In this document: positions 43,178-55,634 of the stretch, in pieces
Position numbering within the stretch: the stretch's first letter is position 1
Layout: each line of letters starts with the position of its first letter
Assembly: GCA_039602395.1 (NCBI GenBank)
Contig: JBCNJP010000017.1
Location: 25,792,718 to 25,856,717 of the forward strand
From: Deinandra increscens subsp. villosa
Lineage: Eukaryota; Streptophyta; Magnoliopsida; Asterales; Asteraceae
Reading direction: 5' to 3'
DNA length: 64,000 nt
Program-made: the position numbers and the translations under genes
Notes under the pieces: model-generated
What the model saw: only the letters and a program-made list of their open reading frames with translations
Databases searched by the model: none
Told to the model about the DNA's origin: nothing

Positions 43178-45671
43178 GCTTCTGACGAAGAAGTACATGA
43201 TAGTGTCATCAATGAGGTTAACGGGCCACAATGGCTTAAGGCTTGAAGGCCTTCCGAGTCACACAAGAATATAAGAGTAGAAGGTTCCTTGGGAGTCAAG
43301 TTCACAGACGAATCGTGTGTTTGAAGATAAAGCAGATCGTACGGGTTCGAGAAGTAACCAACATCGCTCCGTTGGGTGAAACTGTATTTGTAGTGAGGTA
43401 TAAAGTGGTTAAAATCGTGACGAGATTACTAGTCAAGAGGGGAGAACTTCACAAGATTTTCCTGCCGAAAGGTTGGTTCCAATGGTTGTGGTGTAATTGT
43501 CCATTGAAGAGGTCCGGATTTCCATCAGATTAGAGTTTATGGAGTGGTTGTACAATCGAGAGAGCTTGAAGGAGGGTTGTAGTAGTCAACGTCATAGGGG
43601 CAGAGTTAACATCGCGGATAAATTAAAATCAGTGAAGAGTTTAACCACGGCTCGCTCGCAGCGAGGGGAGATCTTATCGTCGGATGGTGTGAATGATAGG
43701 ATGTCTTACCAGGGTTATCATTTGCGCAAGCATTTTTAAAGGATTTTGATAGGTTGGCAATCATATATAAGAGAAATGAGAATAGGTGTGATAGCGTAAT
43801 GAATACGGTTGAGTCCCATAAGCTTGAAAATGGATATCATGAGATTTTGAAATGGAAGGTCGTATTCCTACAACTGGTGGTTTGCCGAGTAGGATTTCCC
43901 CAGGGCTTCCACACACTATGAATTACATTTATGTGTGCACCCGTAACGGTAATTTACCTTGTATGGTCATGCTGGTTCCTCTTACTTTAGCTACCAGGTT
44001 CGGTGGGGTGGTATATGGTTTCCAAGGGGTAAGTATCAAGAATGTGGTCATTAAATCAAAAGTAACTCACTGGGATTTGCCAAGGAGACAGGTTCTGAGA
44101 ATAACAGCTAATCTAATTTAAAGTTCACCGTAGGTTTGCTTTGGTAAGTAAGTGGTTCAGTAGGAGTATGGGCAGGGCATGCTACAATGCCCCCAACTTA
44201 ACTTAAAGTTATAGAGTAGTTATTATCTGACTCGATCACGAATCCGTTATACACACATATGTTTATATATATATTGAGAGAATCTCATATTATTCTTAGT
44301 CATCACATGCCTGATTTCATTTATGTTACTAAAGTCACATTCACGTTGAATTATCACACAACAACTATGTGATTTATAATGCGAGGTCTAAATTGACCAA
44401 GGAAAAGAGTGTCAACATTTTTGGGTAACAGACGCAGTCACAAGCATCTCATGAGAAATCATCTGATTTTATATAATGTCGCCCTATACGAGGCTAAACA
44501 GCGTTCTTTACTAACGCACTACGATAAAGGTACTCTCAGTGTGTGTCAATGGGTCTCTTACCCGAATAGGATCTACTACGACTCCTATTTATGTTATAAG
44601 AAAGTATGATCAGTTGAGCTGAGAACATGTTGGATCATTGTCTTAGAGTCCAGATTACCATGTTCTAGGTCTGAAAGTGAACCTACCAAGGTTGTTAAGA
44701 ATAAACAATGTTGTTAAGGGTTAAACAAGTCCGTAAAGATATCAGGATCATAAACAATGTATTCTGCCCTATTCGGGAAGCTAGTGCATAACTACAAGCA
44801 CTTACGATTAATCACTCAAGTTTTGTTGATGTAACCAAGTAAAAAGATGGTGAATACATGCTTAAGATAGTAAATCCTCTCTGATTGCATCTTAGGCGGG
44901 TCTTACCCCAATAGGGTTCTTGATGGTCCTGTATACACTACTTGGAGGGCAATGTGCATTCTAACACGTGGTACAAACAATTGCTACACCAATTCTTGTA
45001 AATTCTTCCAAGTGTCCCCTTGAAGTTCGCTAGAAACTGTTTAAGTCCGCTAAGAATAAGTTCGCTAAGAACAACTAAAGTTCGCTAAGCACATAACAAG
45101 TCCGCTAAGAAGAGAGGAAGTCCGCTAAGGCCTCATCAAGTCCGCTACGGAGCCAACAAGTTCGCTAAAGTCAACAAGTCCGCTAAGAAAATTAGTCAAG
45201 TTCGCTAGCTAGAAGTTCGCTAAGAACAACACAAGTTCGCTAAGAACATGGGTAAGTTCGCTAAGAACTAAAGTTCAAGTTCGCTAACAGAAGTCCGCTA
45301 AGAAGGACTTAAGTTCGCTAAGTGCAAAAATCCAATCAAGTCCACTAAGAACGAAATCAAATCAAGTTCGCTAAGAGCGAAATGAAGTTCGCTAAGAAGA
45401 GTTATCAAGTCCGCTAAGAAGGATGTAACAAGTTCGCTAAGGTTATACTTAGAAAAAAATTTTAACTCAGAAATTCCTAAGTCTCGGAAAAGAGAAATTT
45501 CTACCCAAAAATTTCAATTTCCTATACAGTCACAAGACAAGAATTCTAAATGAGGATTATCTTCGGCACGCGGGGCAATACTTTTGGGAGTTAGGTTGTA
45601 ACCAAGGTTTTCAAAAACAGTTACAGTTCAGAAATTTTACTTTTAAAATGTTCTGGTTCGCTGTAACCAAA
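43178..45671. other. Inner element interior, part next to the 5' LTR, no gene recognised
   Basis: Plus-strand open frames at 43243-44121 do not resemble known proteins and are antisense to the element. I see no gag or pol on the minus strand. Confidence 0.5.
45025..45445. repeat. AAGT(C/T)CGCTAAG interspersed repeat cluster
   Basis: About 21 copies of a 12-bp motif, AAGTTCGCTAAG or AAGTCCGCTAAG, at irregular spacing of roughly 13-40 bp. It lies about 250-650 bp inside the primer-site end of the inner element, so on the minus strand it is in the leader. Confidence 0.9.
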
Positions 45672-45685
45672 GGCTCTGATACCAA
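45672..45685 (-). promoter_or_regulatory. Primer binding site, inner element
   Basis: The minus strand reads TTGGTATCAGAGCC, two bases from the right LTR (plus strand GGCTCTGATACCAA). Complementary to the 3' end of initiator tRNA-Met, the usual plant primer. Confidence 0.9.
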
Positions 45686-45687
45686 TC

Positions 45688-48530
45688 TGTCACACCCCCA
45701 ATTTCCACTAACGGAGTATAACCGTGTGGGGTGTGATCCAGACCAGGATCCCAGTCTTTAGTTACAACCAAGCCATAGTTAAAGGGGTAAACCACAAATC
45801 AGAGTTTACATTTCACAAGGTCAGCGGAAGCATTAAAAGTTTACAAGGTTGTTGTTTAGTAAAAGTGATTACTAAATCTTCTGAAATACAATTTCCAATA
45901 GGTTTTACAAAAGGTAAGTATTGCCAACGCCCGTGCCATCCATGATCCTCCAAGCAACCTGAAAAGCATTCAACAATCAAGTGTCAGCCAAGGCTGGTGA
46001 GTTCACTAAAGCGGTCTACACGTCACATGTAGACCCAATGTATGAATAAAGAAAGGTAAAACACAATCATTAATCATAGGACCAGTAAAATTCCATATCG
46101 TAGGTAGCTAGCCTATAGTTATGTCCACCTGAATTGTTCGCAACCGAAGCTGACAATGTTTTGATAGGGGGTACCTATGAATCTTGACTTCCCGTGTCTA
46201 TCCGGATCACGGTGTTTAGGCTAACATTGATCTCAGTCCGACCTCCAGTCGGGTGGGTGCATCCCGTGCACCGCTGAGCGGGGGTGTCAATCCCCAGTAG
46301 TACTACTCAACATTACCTCGCTATTGTATATTAACGGCCCGAATGTAAGAACTTTTTATAAATAAAGCAATTCAGTGCAACATATGATATTTTGTCGGAA
46401 AATTACTCAAGTAAAGAAATACCTTTACCGTTGGGTTGCCATCCTTTACCGGATGCAACTATCTGTGCGTTATCATCCTAAACCGGATATAACAATAATA
46501 GTAAGTGAAACTCACCTTAGGGTGCACTGGTACTCAGCACTTGGTTCAACAAGTTGGTCAAAGTCAACCTATTCGGGTAAATATGGCCTAGCCAAATTAG
46601 AAGGTGTCACTAGGTCGAAAGATAACATATAAGCACCTAAACATGTTTCATACAATCATACAGGTCACACAATGCACATACAAGTCCCAATTGGGAGAAA
46701 ATCAAGAAATTGCAATTCAAGTCAAAGTTTTGCCAAAAAGTCAAACTTCAAGCATCTAACTAGTGACATAGCTAAAATCCACAATACTTGGAATTAAATC
46801 CTTAAATTTTACACACATATACTACATATCAATTAGGACTTGTTGCAAAAAGAATCAAGTAAATAGGTTAAGAAATGAGAAAGTTATGCGTGTTGGAAGT
46901 TGGCAAAAAAATCAACATTATTGTCTTTGACACACCATTTGGTGGCATGCCTAATTTGCTCCATACTTGGATTTAGGTTCTAAAATTTTACAGGCATGAA
47001 TTACTCAACATTTAGGGAATGTTGCAAAAAGAATCAACTTAAAAAGTTAAGTAACGAGAAAGTTATGCGCGTCGGAAGTTGGCAATTTCAGTTTTTTTGC
47101 AAAATAGTCAAAGTAGGTTTAAAATTTGCATAACTCATTCAAAACTTAGAGTTTAGGTACCAAACCTTCCAGATCTTACTTTTAATATATAAACCTCATT
47201 TTCATTTAACAAACCCCTCATTAAAAGAAGGTTATCATGCTCAAACAAAAAGCAAAGTCTACTTTTCACAGAAAAATACAGCTCTGCGCACCTAACTTGC
47301 AGCAGTGTTTTGGATGACCAAACAGAGGTTTTAGAAAACGTGCGAGTAGCCCATTTAAAGCTAAGACATGGAACTTTACTACGGCGAAAGAATCAACTGA
47401 TTTCGATAAAAATTGAGCAAGTTATGACCTCTGCAAGTTGGCCTAAAAATCTGGCCGAATCTGTCCAAAATTTGTAGTTGTATAAATTGCATTTTCGCGG
47501 TTTTGGTCAATCTTTTGCTCGTTTAACTTCATGTAAAGACTTGTAACACATTAGGTATCATATTATCATGCATTCCTAGTTGCCATAACAATTATACAAT
47601 GATCATATCAAAATTCGAGTATGCCACTAGCATATAAGCACATATTCTTCAATTTCAAGTATCCACATACCCAAATTTTTCAAGAACACTTCTAAACATC
47701 TAACCACATGAAAATCACAATCATTATAGCATCTCACATCTGTCCAAAATCAGAATTTAACTTAACCCTTCATAAAACATGATTCAAGAGCATGTATACA
47801 CACCAAATAGCACATAAACACAAGATTGACACTTGCATTCAACAAATTTCATGTTAGAGATTTTTAGGGCTTACTAGTAGAAGATGAAGGGGACGGATTG
47901 ATGACGGTGAGACGAGCTTGAAGCTTCCCCTAGCTTCCTTGAAGGTTGAATGAGCATCCAAACTTGATTTCTTGCTTGATTAGTGGAAGATTTCAAGGGT
48001 TTGTGTGTGGGTTGTGAAGAACCGTGAAGAAGGAGAAGAGAAAGAGAAGTGAACGTGAATGGGGCTGGAAGGGGGTATTAGGGCAGATTGTTAAGTTTGG
48101 ATGAATTACATAGATGGTCCCTCAAGGTTCCATTTTTAACACATAAAGCTCAAAGCTCAAATATATGGGGTTTTAACACCAAAACTTGTAAAATAAAATT
48201 ACTAGAAATGTTTCTAAATGTTTATAACTTATTTAACATAAAATGTTTAGTCGGGACAAGTATAAATATCATTTACACATAAAATTCCAATTTACGCACG
48301 AAGTCCGGTTTTACCCGAAAACGCAAAATTTGCAAATTACACATAAAGTCATGAATTTAATTCACGAAACAAGTTATTAACATTAATTATCAAATAACAT
48401 TAACACATATGCAATGATTCAAATAACGGGTCACGGGTTCGCTAACGAAACTAACGGAGTTAACGGAAAAAGTTAACGGGGTTAACGGAAAAAGTTAGCG
48501 GAGTTAACTTGGGAAGTTGCAATTGTCACA
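45688..48530 (-). repeat. Inner element, LTR next to the primer site (5' LTR)
   Basis: Near-identical to 18877-21738. Carries the same small open frames (for example 46375-46632 against 19582-19839), confirming that these are LTR sequence. Confidence 0.9.
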
Positions 48531-48535
48531 AAACC
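48531..48535. repeat. Target site duplication AAACC, right copy
   Basis: Pairs with 18872-18876. Confidence 0.9.
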
Positions 48536-48811
48536 TATGTTTACTCACCAACTATTCGTTGTTGACCTTTATTTTGTACCTGTTGTAGGTTTTGCTGCTA
48601 GATGATGATTAGATGTTGATGACACCTTAAGATGCATGCGAACTTAGTGAGACCTAATAAAAAAGAGTTAATGTGTTATTCTCGACTGAATTATGAATCA
48701 TTTGATTTATGAAATGGGTTGATTAAAAATATCACAACCTTTAGCTAGTGTTGTGTGCACCCGAACAATCATCGCACCCCAACGTCTTCCGCCCTTGGTT
48801 GAGGTGTGACA
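48536..48811 (+). repeat. Outer element, right LTR, last part
   Basis: Continues the LTR interrupted at 18876 and matches 12470-13233 minus the MITE, ending GAGGTGTGACA. Contains the MITE empty site TAGGTTTT at 48586-48593. Confidence 0.85.
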
Positions 48812-48981
48812 AAAATAACTCGTTTAGTATTGTTTTGTATTGTCTTTTTTTACTGTTTTTTTGCACTCACTAAACAAATTTCTGGATCTGCCACTCGTTT
48901 AGTACTTGACGAGACGGTTTCAACATGCTGAAATGAGTTCAGTCATAGTTCACTTAGCCGTTTTATGAGTTTTTTAAAATA

Positions 48982-50289
48982 AGACTAAATTACAAATTTT
49001 GTCCTTTAAACTTTACAAAACTATGGATTTTGTCATTTTCTCAAAAAACTTTCAAGTATTATCCTTTATTTGAAAAGTTATTTCGAATTTTAACCTTCCA
49101 GTAACTCCACTTAACTTATTCAGTTAGTTACTAATAAATATGGGGGTATTCTTGTAATATTGCACCAAATAAAAAAACCCTTAAATTGCATCATGGTAAT
49201 TTAGTCTTCAAAATTTTGCTTTTAATCCAAACAATTAATTTATGTTGAACTAAATCTTTATATTTATTTATATTTGAATGATTTTATATTTATTTATTTA
49301 TAAATTGTTATTAAGCATTCAAATATTTAATAGTTTACCAAAAAGCACAGGGACAGTTTTACTTTGTCACCAATTGAACCCCACTGTTTAAAAATCAAAT
49401 GTTTATCCAACACCAAGTTACTATTAAACTAAAAGTCCTTTGCTAACTTTTTACCAATTAATTGTTCAAAACTAACTAATGTCTGTTTTTTTTGGAACGA
49501 CAAATAGCAAAAAAAAAACGCATAAAAAAACCACTAGCAAGGAGCAAGGAGCTAGGGGCGAAGAACAAACAACAAAAAACATTACAACGCAAAAGAGACC
49601 TAGGCTTTCCAATCAATAGTCTAGTCTTTAAGATATGTGTTTTATGTTTCCCGCACGTTCCCGCGTACACTCAAGTAATAAAATATATATAACCTGAAAT
49701 ATATGTATTTTTTAATAACCTGAAATACAAAAAAGGAATAATAATTGAAACATGAAAAAGAAACAATAATCGAAGGCGTTGTCATTATCCCATAGATTTT
49801 TCTAAAGACAATTTTCTATTCTCCAGTAGAAAGTAAAGGGTTTGCAAACAGCAAACAAAAAGATCGCCCGCACGAGAAAACTGAAACACAATCCCGACGC
49901 TGACATACATCCCGTACTTCTCCGATCCGACTATGGTTCGTACGCGATCACCATCGATTTCTTTTGTTTTGCTTTTATATCTTGATTTGATGAAGTTTTT
50001 AGCCTAAATATGCGTTGTTATATATTTCAGACCGATTATGGAACAAGAGAAGTACAGGCACGATGGATATGAGACCAAAGGTTTAAGGTTTTTTTTTATT
50101 TGGTGTAAAATTATAAAAATACCCCCATATTTATTAGTAACTAACTGAATAAGTTAACTGGAGTTAGTGTAAAGGTTAAAGTTCGAAATAACTTTTCAGA
50201 TAAAGGATAATACTTGAAAGTTTTTTTAAGAAAAATGACAAAATCCATAGTTTTGTAAAGTTTAAAGGACAAAATTTGTAATTTAGTCT
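48982..50289. mobile_element. Long-TIR (Mutator-like) non-autonomous element
   Basis: Terminal inverted repeats of about 205 bp: 48982-49186 starting AGACTAAATTACAAATTTTG, and its reverse complement ending at 50289. The long TIRs and 0.9-kb non-transposase interior suggest a MULE or Pack-MULE. No clear 9-11 bp TSD was found, since the flanks are low-complexity AT. The interior at about 49850-50090 has a leader-like stretch, an ATG at 49933, a TTTCAG acceptor near 50030 and a short open exon (starting TDYGTREVQARW), possibly captured host sequence. Confidence 0.65.
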
Positions 50290-52223
50290 AATAATAATTT
50301 CTAAGCTTTTTAAAATAACATATTTATATTAGAATAACTCCAGGGGTGGATTTAGGTCTTAGGGTATGTTCGTAGTCACAGGAATACAATCTTTTATCGT
50401 ATCCATGTAGAATCATATGTACGGATTTTTTTAGTGACTACATTGTTTTTTCTTGTGGTAAATCAATATGTATTATTTGTATTATAATATAAACAAGAAA
50501 GACAATGGTCTGCCTTTTTTAAGACGGAGTTTAGTCATTGAGTGGTTGCAAGTTCTAGCCTTGCTAACATCAATTTTGCGCTCAATTTCCAGCTGCTCAG
50601 CACCTCAACAGGCAACATTAATGAGCCCACTGAGAGGTTAAACCCCAATCTGCAATTACAATTAAACATAAAAGTAGCCCAAAATCTCAAATAACTAAAA
50701 AAATTCTTGATTCTAATCGTCAATTCGTCATGCTTCTTTTTTTTTTTCTTTTTCTTTCAGAATCGAATTTACTACTTTCATTCAATTGTGGGCATATCAA
50801 TCCTCACTTAGAAAAATTAAGATTTCATAAAATTTTAAGGTTTCAAAGATTGTTTGTTAACTATTGTTTTCAATTCTTTAAGGTTGGTCTTCAATTCCTT
50901 TTTCTTTATTGTTTTCTTTCTTCGAATATAAAATCTTGATGAATTAATAGATAATTTTTATTTAGTTTAGTATGTTATTCTTATTTGTGATTTGTTTATG
51001 CATTATTAGTTTTGAAATTAGTATAATTAGAGAGTTAGTTACTTATTTGTTAAGTTGTTGAAACTTGAATATGAGGTATTACGGAGAAATATTATCAAAC
51101 AAAATCATCTGACGTTGTAATGGAACGTTTTCAAAAATGAAAACTCGTAAAGAACAACTATATGACGTTTTTAGCTCATAAAGACTATACAATATATCTA
51201 TATTATGTGTTTTTTTTTAATTCTGATAAAGGTATATTTCTATTATTTTATCTGTATTATATGACCGACAGGACCCAAACCGATGTTTTCTAATGTATGC
51301 TTCTATAAAACTAAAATATTTAAAAATAATAAGTATATTAAAAATAAATACTGGATCAGTCACGGAATAACTGTATAATACACATATATATGTTTGTGTA
51401 AAGTGAGTAAATACGTACTTAAAATATCTAAAGGGGCATGGGATATTTCATTCAAAAACATGTTGTCGTTTAACCATATAGTCCAAAAGGATGGAGCTAT
51501 TGCTTTACCCTGTCCAGCATGTCTTTCCTGGCAACACTGAAACGGCGTCGTTTAGTTCATTGTCAAGGCACTTCTCATCAGACCAGCTAAGAACCCTATT
51601 GCAACTTACCATCTATATATATATGTATAGCTTGTTAGCTACAGCAAAAGATACCCTAGTAAGCAGCTAATGCATAAGTACCCAGTAGTAATGGGTATGT
51701 GTCTACAGACCCATATAGACACTGAAAATTGTAGAACCTCCAAAATGACCAAAAACCCATTAAGGTCAAACCTCTACACATTGTGGTTTACTGTTTTGGA
51801 CCTTAACAACTGGATTTTTTTTGTCTTTTTGCTTCCTGTGAAATCTATCTTTGTGTTTCCTGTGAGATCTATCTTAGCTTCCCCCTCTTGCATCAAACAG
51901 GACTCTTTCATAAATTTCATTGACAAGTTTTGGTTATCTTTGCCTTTCCTCCTTTCCTGTGTTTGAATCATTGATTGGTAGAAAGATAATTAACGAAAAA
52001 GCTAGATAAGGAAATATTGTTAGAAGAGCTGCATCCTAAGTTTTATTTTGTTATTATATATGTCCCAAGTTTTAGGGGATTCACGAATTATTCTTTAAAA
52101 TTGTGTCAGTGTAATCCGTAAAATTTTAGGTTTGATTGTAAATAGTTGTGGGTGGGAAATAAAAAAAATATATTATTCATCCTTATATTTGAGAAAACAC
52201 TATAGATTTCACATATATCATTT
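50290..52223. other. Unassigned AT-rich stretch
   Basis: Short frames near 50535-50939 and 51670-51970 have no recognisable motif. AACGGCGTCGTTTAG near 51541 is a small palindromic phrase. Nothing called. Confidence 0.4.
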
Positions 52224-52427
52224 AAGGGTTATTGGATTACAATAACCCTAACTATGAATTGTTGGCCATCATCACTCCCAATTAAAGAAATTCTCATTGG
52301 CACTCCTAACTATCGCTTTATTTTTCCCCAAAATTACCAAAACAGAGTGATGGTGGAAAATAAAGTGATACTTGGTATTGTCAGTTGGAATTTCTTCAGT
52401 TAAGGTTATTATAATTCAATAACCCTT
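52224..52427. mobile_element. About 200-bp MITE
   Basis: Terminal inverted repeats of about 30 bp: AAGGGTTATTGGATTACAAT on the left against AAGGGTTATTGAATTATAAT for the right end in reverse complement. The interior pairs partly (TCACTCCCAATTAAAGAAAT region with ATTTCTTCAGTTAAGG). No decisive TSD. Confidence 0.7.
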
Positions 52428-53166
52428 TTTTTAAAATGTATGTGACTGAAAGAGAAATAAATGAGAATAATAAATATATAAAGGGTATTATTTAATTGAA
52501 ATAAGGGAGAAAAAATAATGTTATGTAGATAAATTATAGGGATAAGGATAACTTATGAGTTGTGAATGTTCTTATAATAGTTAGTTATTAGTAATTATAA
52601 TGACACTTTCAAAATGACGGTTCGGTTGGTGCTTGAAATATTTTTTTCTCAATTGACCTTCTAACAAACTATGATATGAGTCGTCATAGCCCAAACATAA
52701 CGACACAATCATCAGGTCGTGCTTTACCATTGTGCTAATAACGTGTCGTGTAAGCCCCATGGGACCCATTACGTTGAAAGGGAGAGAAACCCCATACAAT
52801 TAGCATATATATGTGTGTATTTTAGTAAAAAAATAAACTTTGTATGTATGAATTAAGGAAGTAATTTATCTTTCATTTCATTGTTCGTCCCTTCCGAACT
52901 TTCAAAGTATATATCGATCTACTTTAAGATTTAGTGATTGGTATCACATTCAAACCAAATAATTTACGACCTCCATTAGTTTTATGCCGAAACTAAAATT
53001 AAACAAATCTTATAACTAAATTAAGCGTACGCATTAAACTATATAAAACGTCTTTAATGAAAATTTTACTAGTTTAAAATAGAAACTCTTATATTAAAGA
53101 GATGCAAAGAGATTTTACCCATTCGTATGCAAAATATCTTATTTTACATAGTGAAATATTTTGAAA

Positions 53167-53235
<69 letters not shown>

Positions 53236-54117
53236 ATACTAGTTTTTGATACCCGTGCGACGCACGAGTGGTTTTTAAAAAAATAAATCCAAAATATAAA
53301 TATTATAATAAATGTAATTCGATAATTGAAACCCGTGCATCGTACGGCGGTATTTAAAAAAATCAAAACTAAAATGTACTAATGATTCTTTATATCATCT
53401 AAGAATTTTTTTTATTAGAAATATTCAGTTAAAAGTTTCAATGGTTCTTCTATAATGAGTCACTTTCACTTCCTAGTAAAATATAAAAATGATATAAACA
53501 TTAGTATAATCTCTAAAACTTAAGAGAAAATTAAAGTTTGTATCATACCCTTCTTCAATTATAAAAACAAACAAAAAAACAAAACCATTTGATTATAATC
53601 GTGCATGAATAATCTAAGAGTAGTCATAAGCACCACTCAAGGACACCCTTATGATACATATATTTGGGAATTTGCATAGCTAAACAATAAAAAAATTATT
53701 GATATTAATTATATTGTTATATTTATTTAAGAAATAATTGTTTGTAAAAAATAATAAAATTAAGAATGCAATTATAACGATAATATCTCTATTAAAAATT
53801 CACAAGAATTAATTTAGTTGTTTGAAATTACAATATTTAAGGCTCATTGGATTTAAAATTGACTCTTTTTTTTTCAAATCCAAATCCCTCATTTACGATA
53901 TATAATTCAATCTTTAAATGTGTTTGACATTTTTAGAATATAATTAAAGACGTAATTATACAGTTTGTAATTAGACTCTTTCTATTTTTGAATAATCATA
54001 ACTATATTATGAAAGTCAAATTTCATTTATTGGAAATAATTTGAGCGGGAAAACCACAAAATGGATTGTTGTGGTGATGCCATGTGGCATCCAATCTTTT
54101 CATATATATATTATATA
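52428..54117. other. AT-rich spacer with TA microsatellite and ACCCGTGCG phrases
   Basis: (TA)n at 53168-53232. At 53250 and 53330 are ATACCCGTGCGACGCACG and AAACCCGTGCATCGTACGG, short imperfect hairpins of a kind common at the ends of plant Helitrons or MITEs. I cannot delimit an element. No gene. Confidence 0.4.
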
Positions 54118-55070
54118 GATATAGGTAAAAGATCCGTGTAGACCCTTTATTTTTTGTAGACCCCGTAGACCCCTTATAAAACTCAATAAAACTCATTAAA
54201 ACTCACTAAAAATAAAACTCAGTTTTGTTACTTTAGTTTTTTTATTTGCGATAAGCTTTTAAAAACAAAAAAAGACAATTAAAAAAAAGAAAAACGAAAA
54301 ACATTAAAAATTGAACATTTTAAGACAATGAGTTTTAAAAATCAATGAGTTTAAAACTCTCAATGAGTTTAAAACTCAATAAACTCAATAAAAATCAGTG
54401 TTGCGTTTAAAGCTCATTATTTTAAAACTCATTGTCTTAAAATGTTCGATTTTTTATGTTTTTTGTTTTTTTTAATTTATTTATTTTTTTTTTGTTCTTA
54501 AAAGCTTATCGTAATAAAAAAAACCAAATTTACAACACTGAGTTTTATTTTTATTGAGTTTTATAGGGGTCTACAGGGTCTACAAAATTTAAGGGGTCTA
54601 CACGGAACTCTTTCCTATATATATATAGGAAAGAGTTCCGTGTAGACCCCTTAAATTTTGTAGACCCTGTAGACCCCTATAAAACTCAATAAAAATAAAA
54701 CTCAGTGTTGTAAATTTGGTTTTTTTTATTACGATAAGCTTTTAAGAACAAAAAAAAAATAAATAAATTAAAAAAAACAAAAAACATAAAAAATCGAACA
54801 TTTTAAGACAATGAGTTTTAAAATAATGAGCTTTAAACGCAACACTGAGTTTTATTGAGTTTATTGAGTTTTAAACTCATTGATTTTTAAAACTCATTGT
54901 CTTAAAATGCTCAATTTTTAATGTTTTTCGTTTTTCTTTTTTTTAATTGTCTTTTTTTGTTCTTAAAAGCTCATCGCAAATAAAAAAAAAACTAAATTAA
55001 CAAAACAGAGTTTTATTTTTAGTGAGTTTTAATGAGTTTTATTGAGTTTTATAAGGGGTTTACGGGGAAG
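54118..55070. repeat. Nested palindrome: two foldback elements head to head
   Basis: Overall inverted symmetry about 54621/54622, where CCTATATATATATAGG forms the centre. Each half (54118-54621 and 54622-55070) is itself a palindrome around about 54380 and 54870. The result is four alternating copies of one approximately 220-bp unit that starts near GTTCCGTGTAGACCCC and includes ACGATAAGCTTTTAAGAAC. The rightmost copy is truncated at the outer end. Confidence 0.88.
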
Positions 55071-55634
55071 TCGTATAGATATATATTTATAAATTAATAT
55101 AAAATACATTTAGGGAAGTCGTATATGTGTCTTTGAGTTACTGTTCACGATTCATTTTTGATTATTTTATTGTTTAAAGTTGTGGATAAGTAGCATGTGA
55201 TCAGAAACATTTCGTCTTCATATATTTGGTATGGCGGTTAGGTCTATGTTGTTGTGCTGTAGAGGTTTTCGGTTCGATCCTTCACTATTCCTTTTTTTAA
55301 GTATTTTTTTTTGTTGACACGTTTGTTTCGTACACGTGTGTGCACTGTCTTAAACCGTGACCTTTTTCTATGCCACACATCAATTAAACAAGTTAAATAA
55401 CTGTCAATTCGTGGTCTTAAACAGTTGTTCTTTACCTCTTTTCAAAACTTGTAATTTCCTTTTTGCACCATATCTTATCGTATCAAGATATTCTCTATCT
55501 TCCAATTATAATTTCCTCTTTTTCCCTCTTTCTCTCACCGTATAAAACATTCATCTTCGGCAATGTGGCCAGAACGCTAAACTGACCCTGGTGCCGGAAC
55601 GCTAAACTGTTCCTGATGTCAGAATAGCTGATGA
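55071..55634. other. Unassigned spacer
   Basis: No gene called. A 62-codon frame at 55357 is low-complexity. 55560-55615 has a short duplication, GGAACGCTAAACTG / AGAACGCTAAACTG. Confidence 0.4.

Larger units (their letters stand above)
18877..48530 (-). mobile_element. Inner LTR retrotransposon (LARD-like), minus strand
   Basis: LTRs of 2862 bp (18877-21738) and 2843 bp (45688-48530) look nearly identical by eye. The only sizeable difference I noticed is a roughly 19-bp indel near 18983 (absent from the right copy near 45797). The reverse complement of the PBS lies next to the right LTR and the PPT next to the left LTR, so the element reads on the minus strand. Without the CACTA insertion its interior is about 4.8 kb, and I see no gag-pol in it. 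Intact 5-bp TSD AAACC. Confidence 0.85.
10525..48811 (+). mobile_element. Outer LTR retrotransposon with largely non-coding interior, host of the nest
   Basis: Left LTR 10525-13233 (5' end missing), PBS 13236-13249, interior 13250-17680, PPT 17681-17694. The right LTR begins at 17695 and is split by a later insertion; its last part is 48536-48811. The LTRs run TGTAACATG...GTGTGACA. The interior has no gag-pol, only tandem repeats and an unrelated RT-associated pseudogene. It therefore fits a large retrotransposon derivative (LARD-like, non-autonomous). A TSD cannot be tested because the left LTR start is lost. Confidence 0.75.

Noticed and set aside
43243..44121. Three plus-strand frames of 80-96 codons
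   Set aside because: They are antisense to the retroelement, have no motif, and lie in a region otherwise without coding features.
45025..45445. CRISPR-like array of short repeats with variable spacers
   Set aside because: The motif is only 12 bp, spacing is 13-40 bp and irregular, the context is a plant retroelement and there are no cas genes.
53139..53366. Ile/Tyr-rich frame on the minus strand
   Set aside because: Product of the TA microsatellite.
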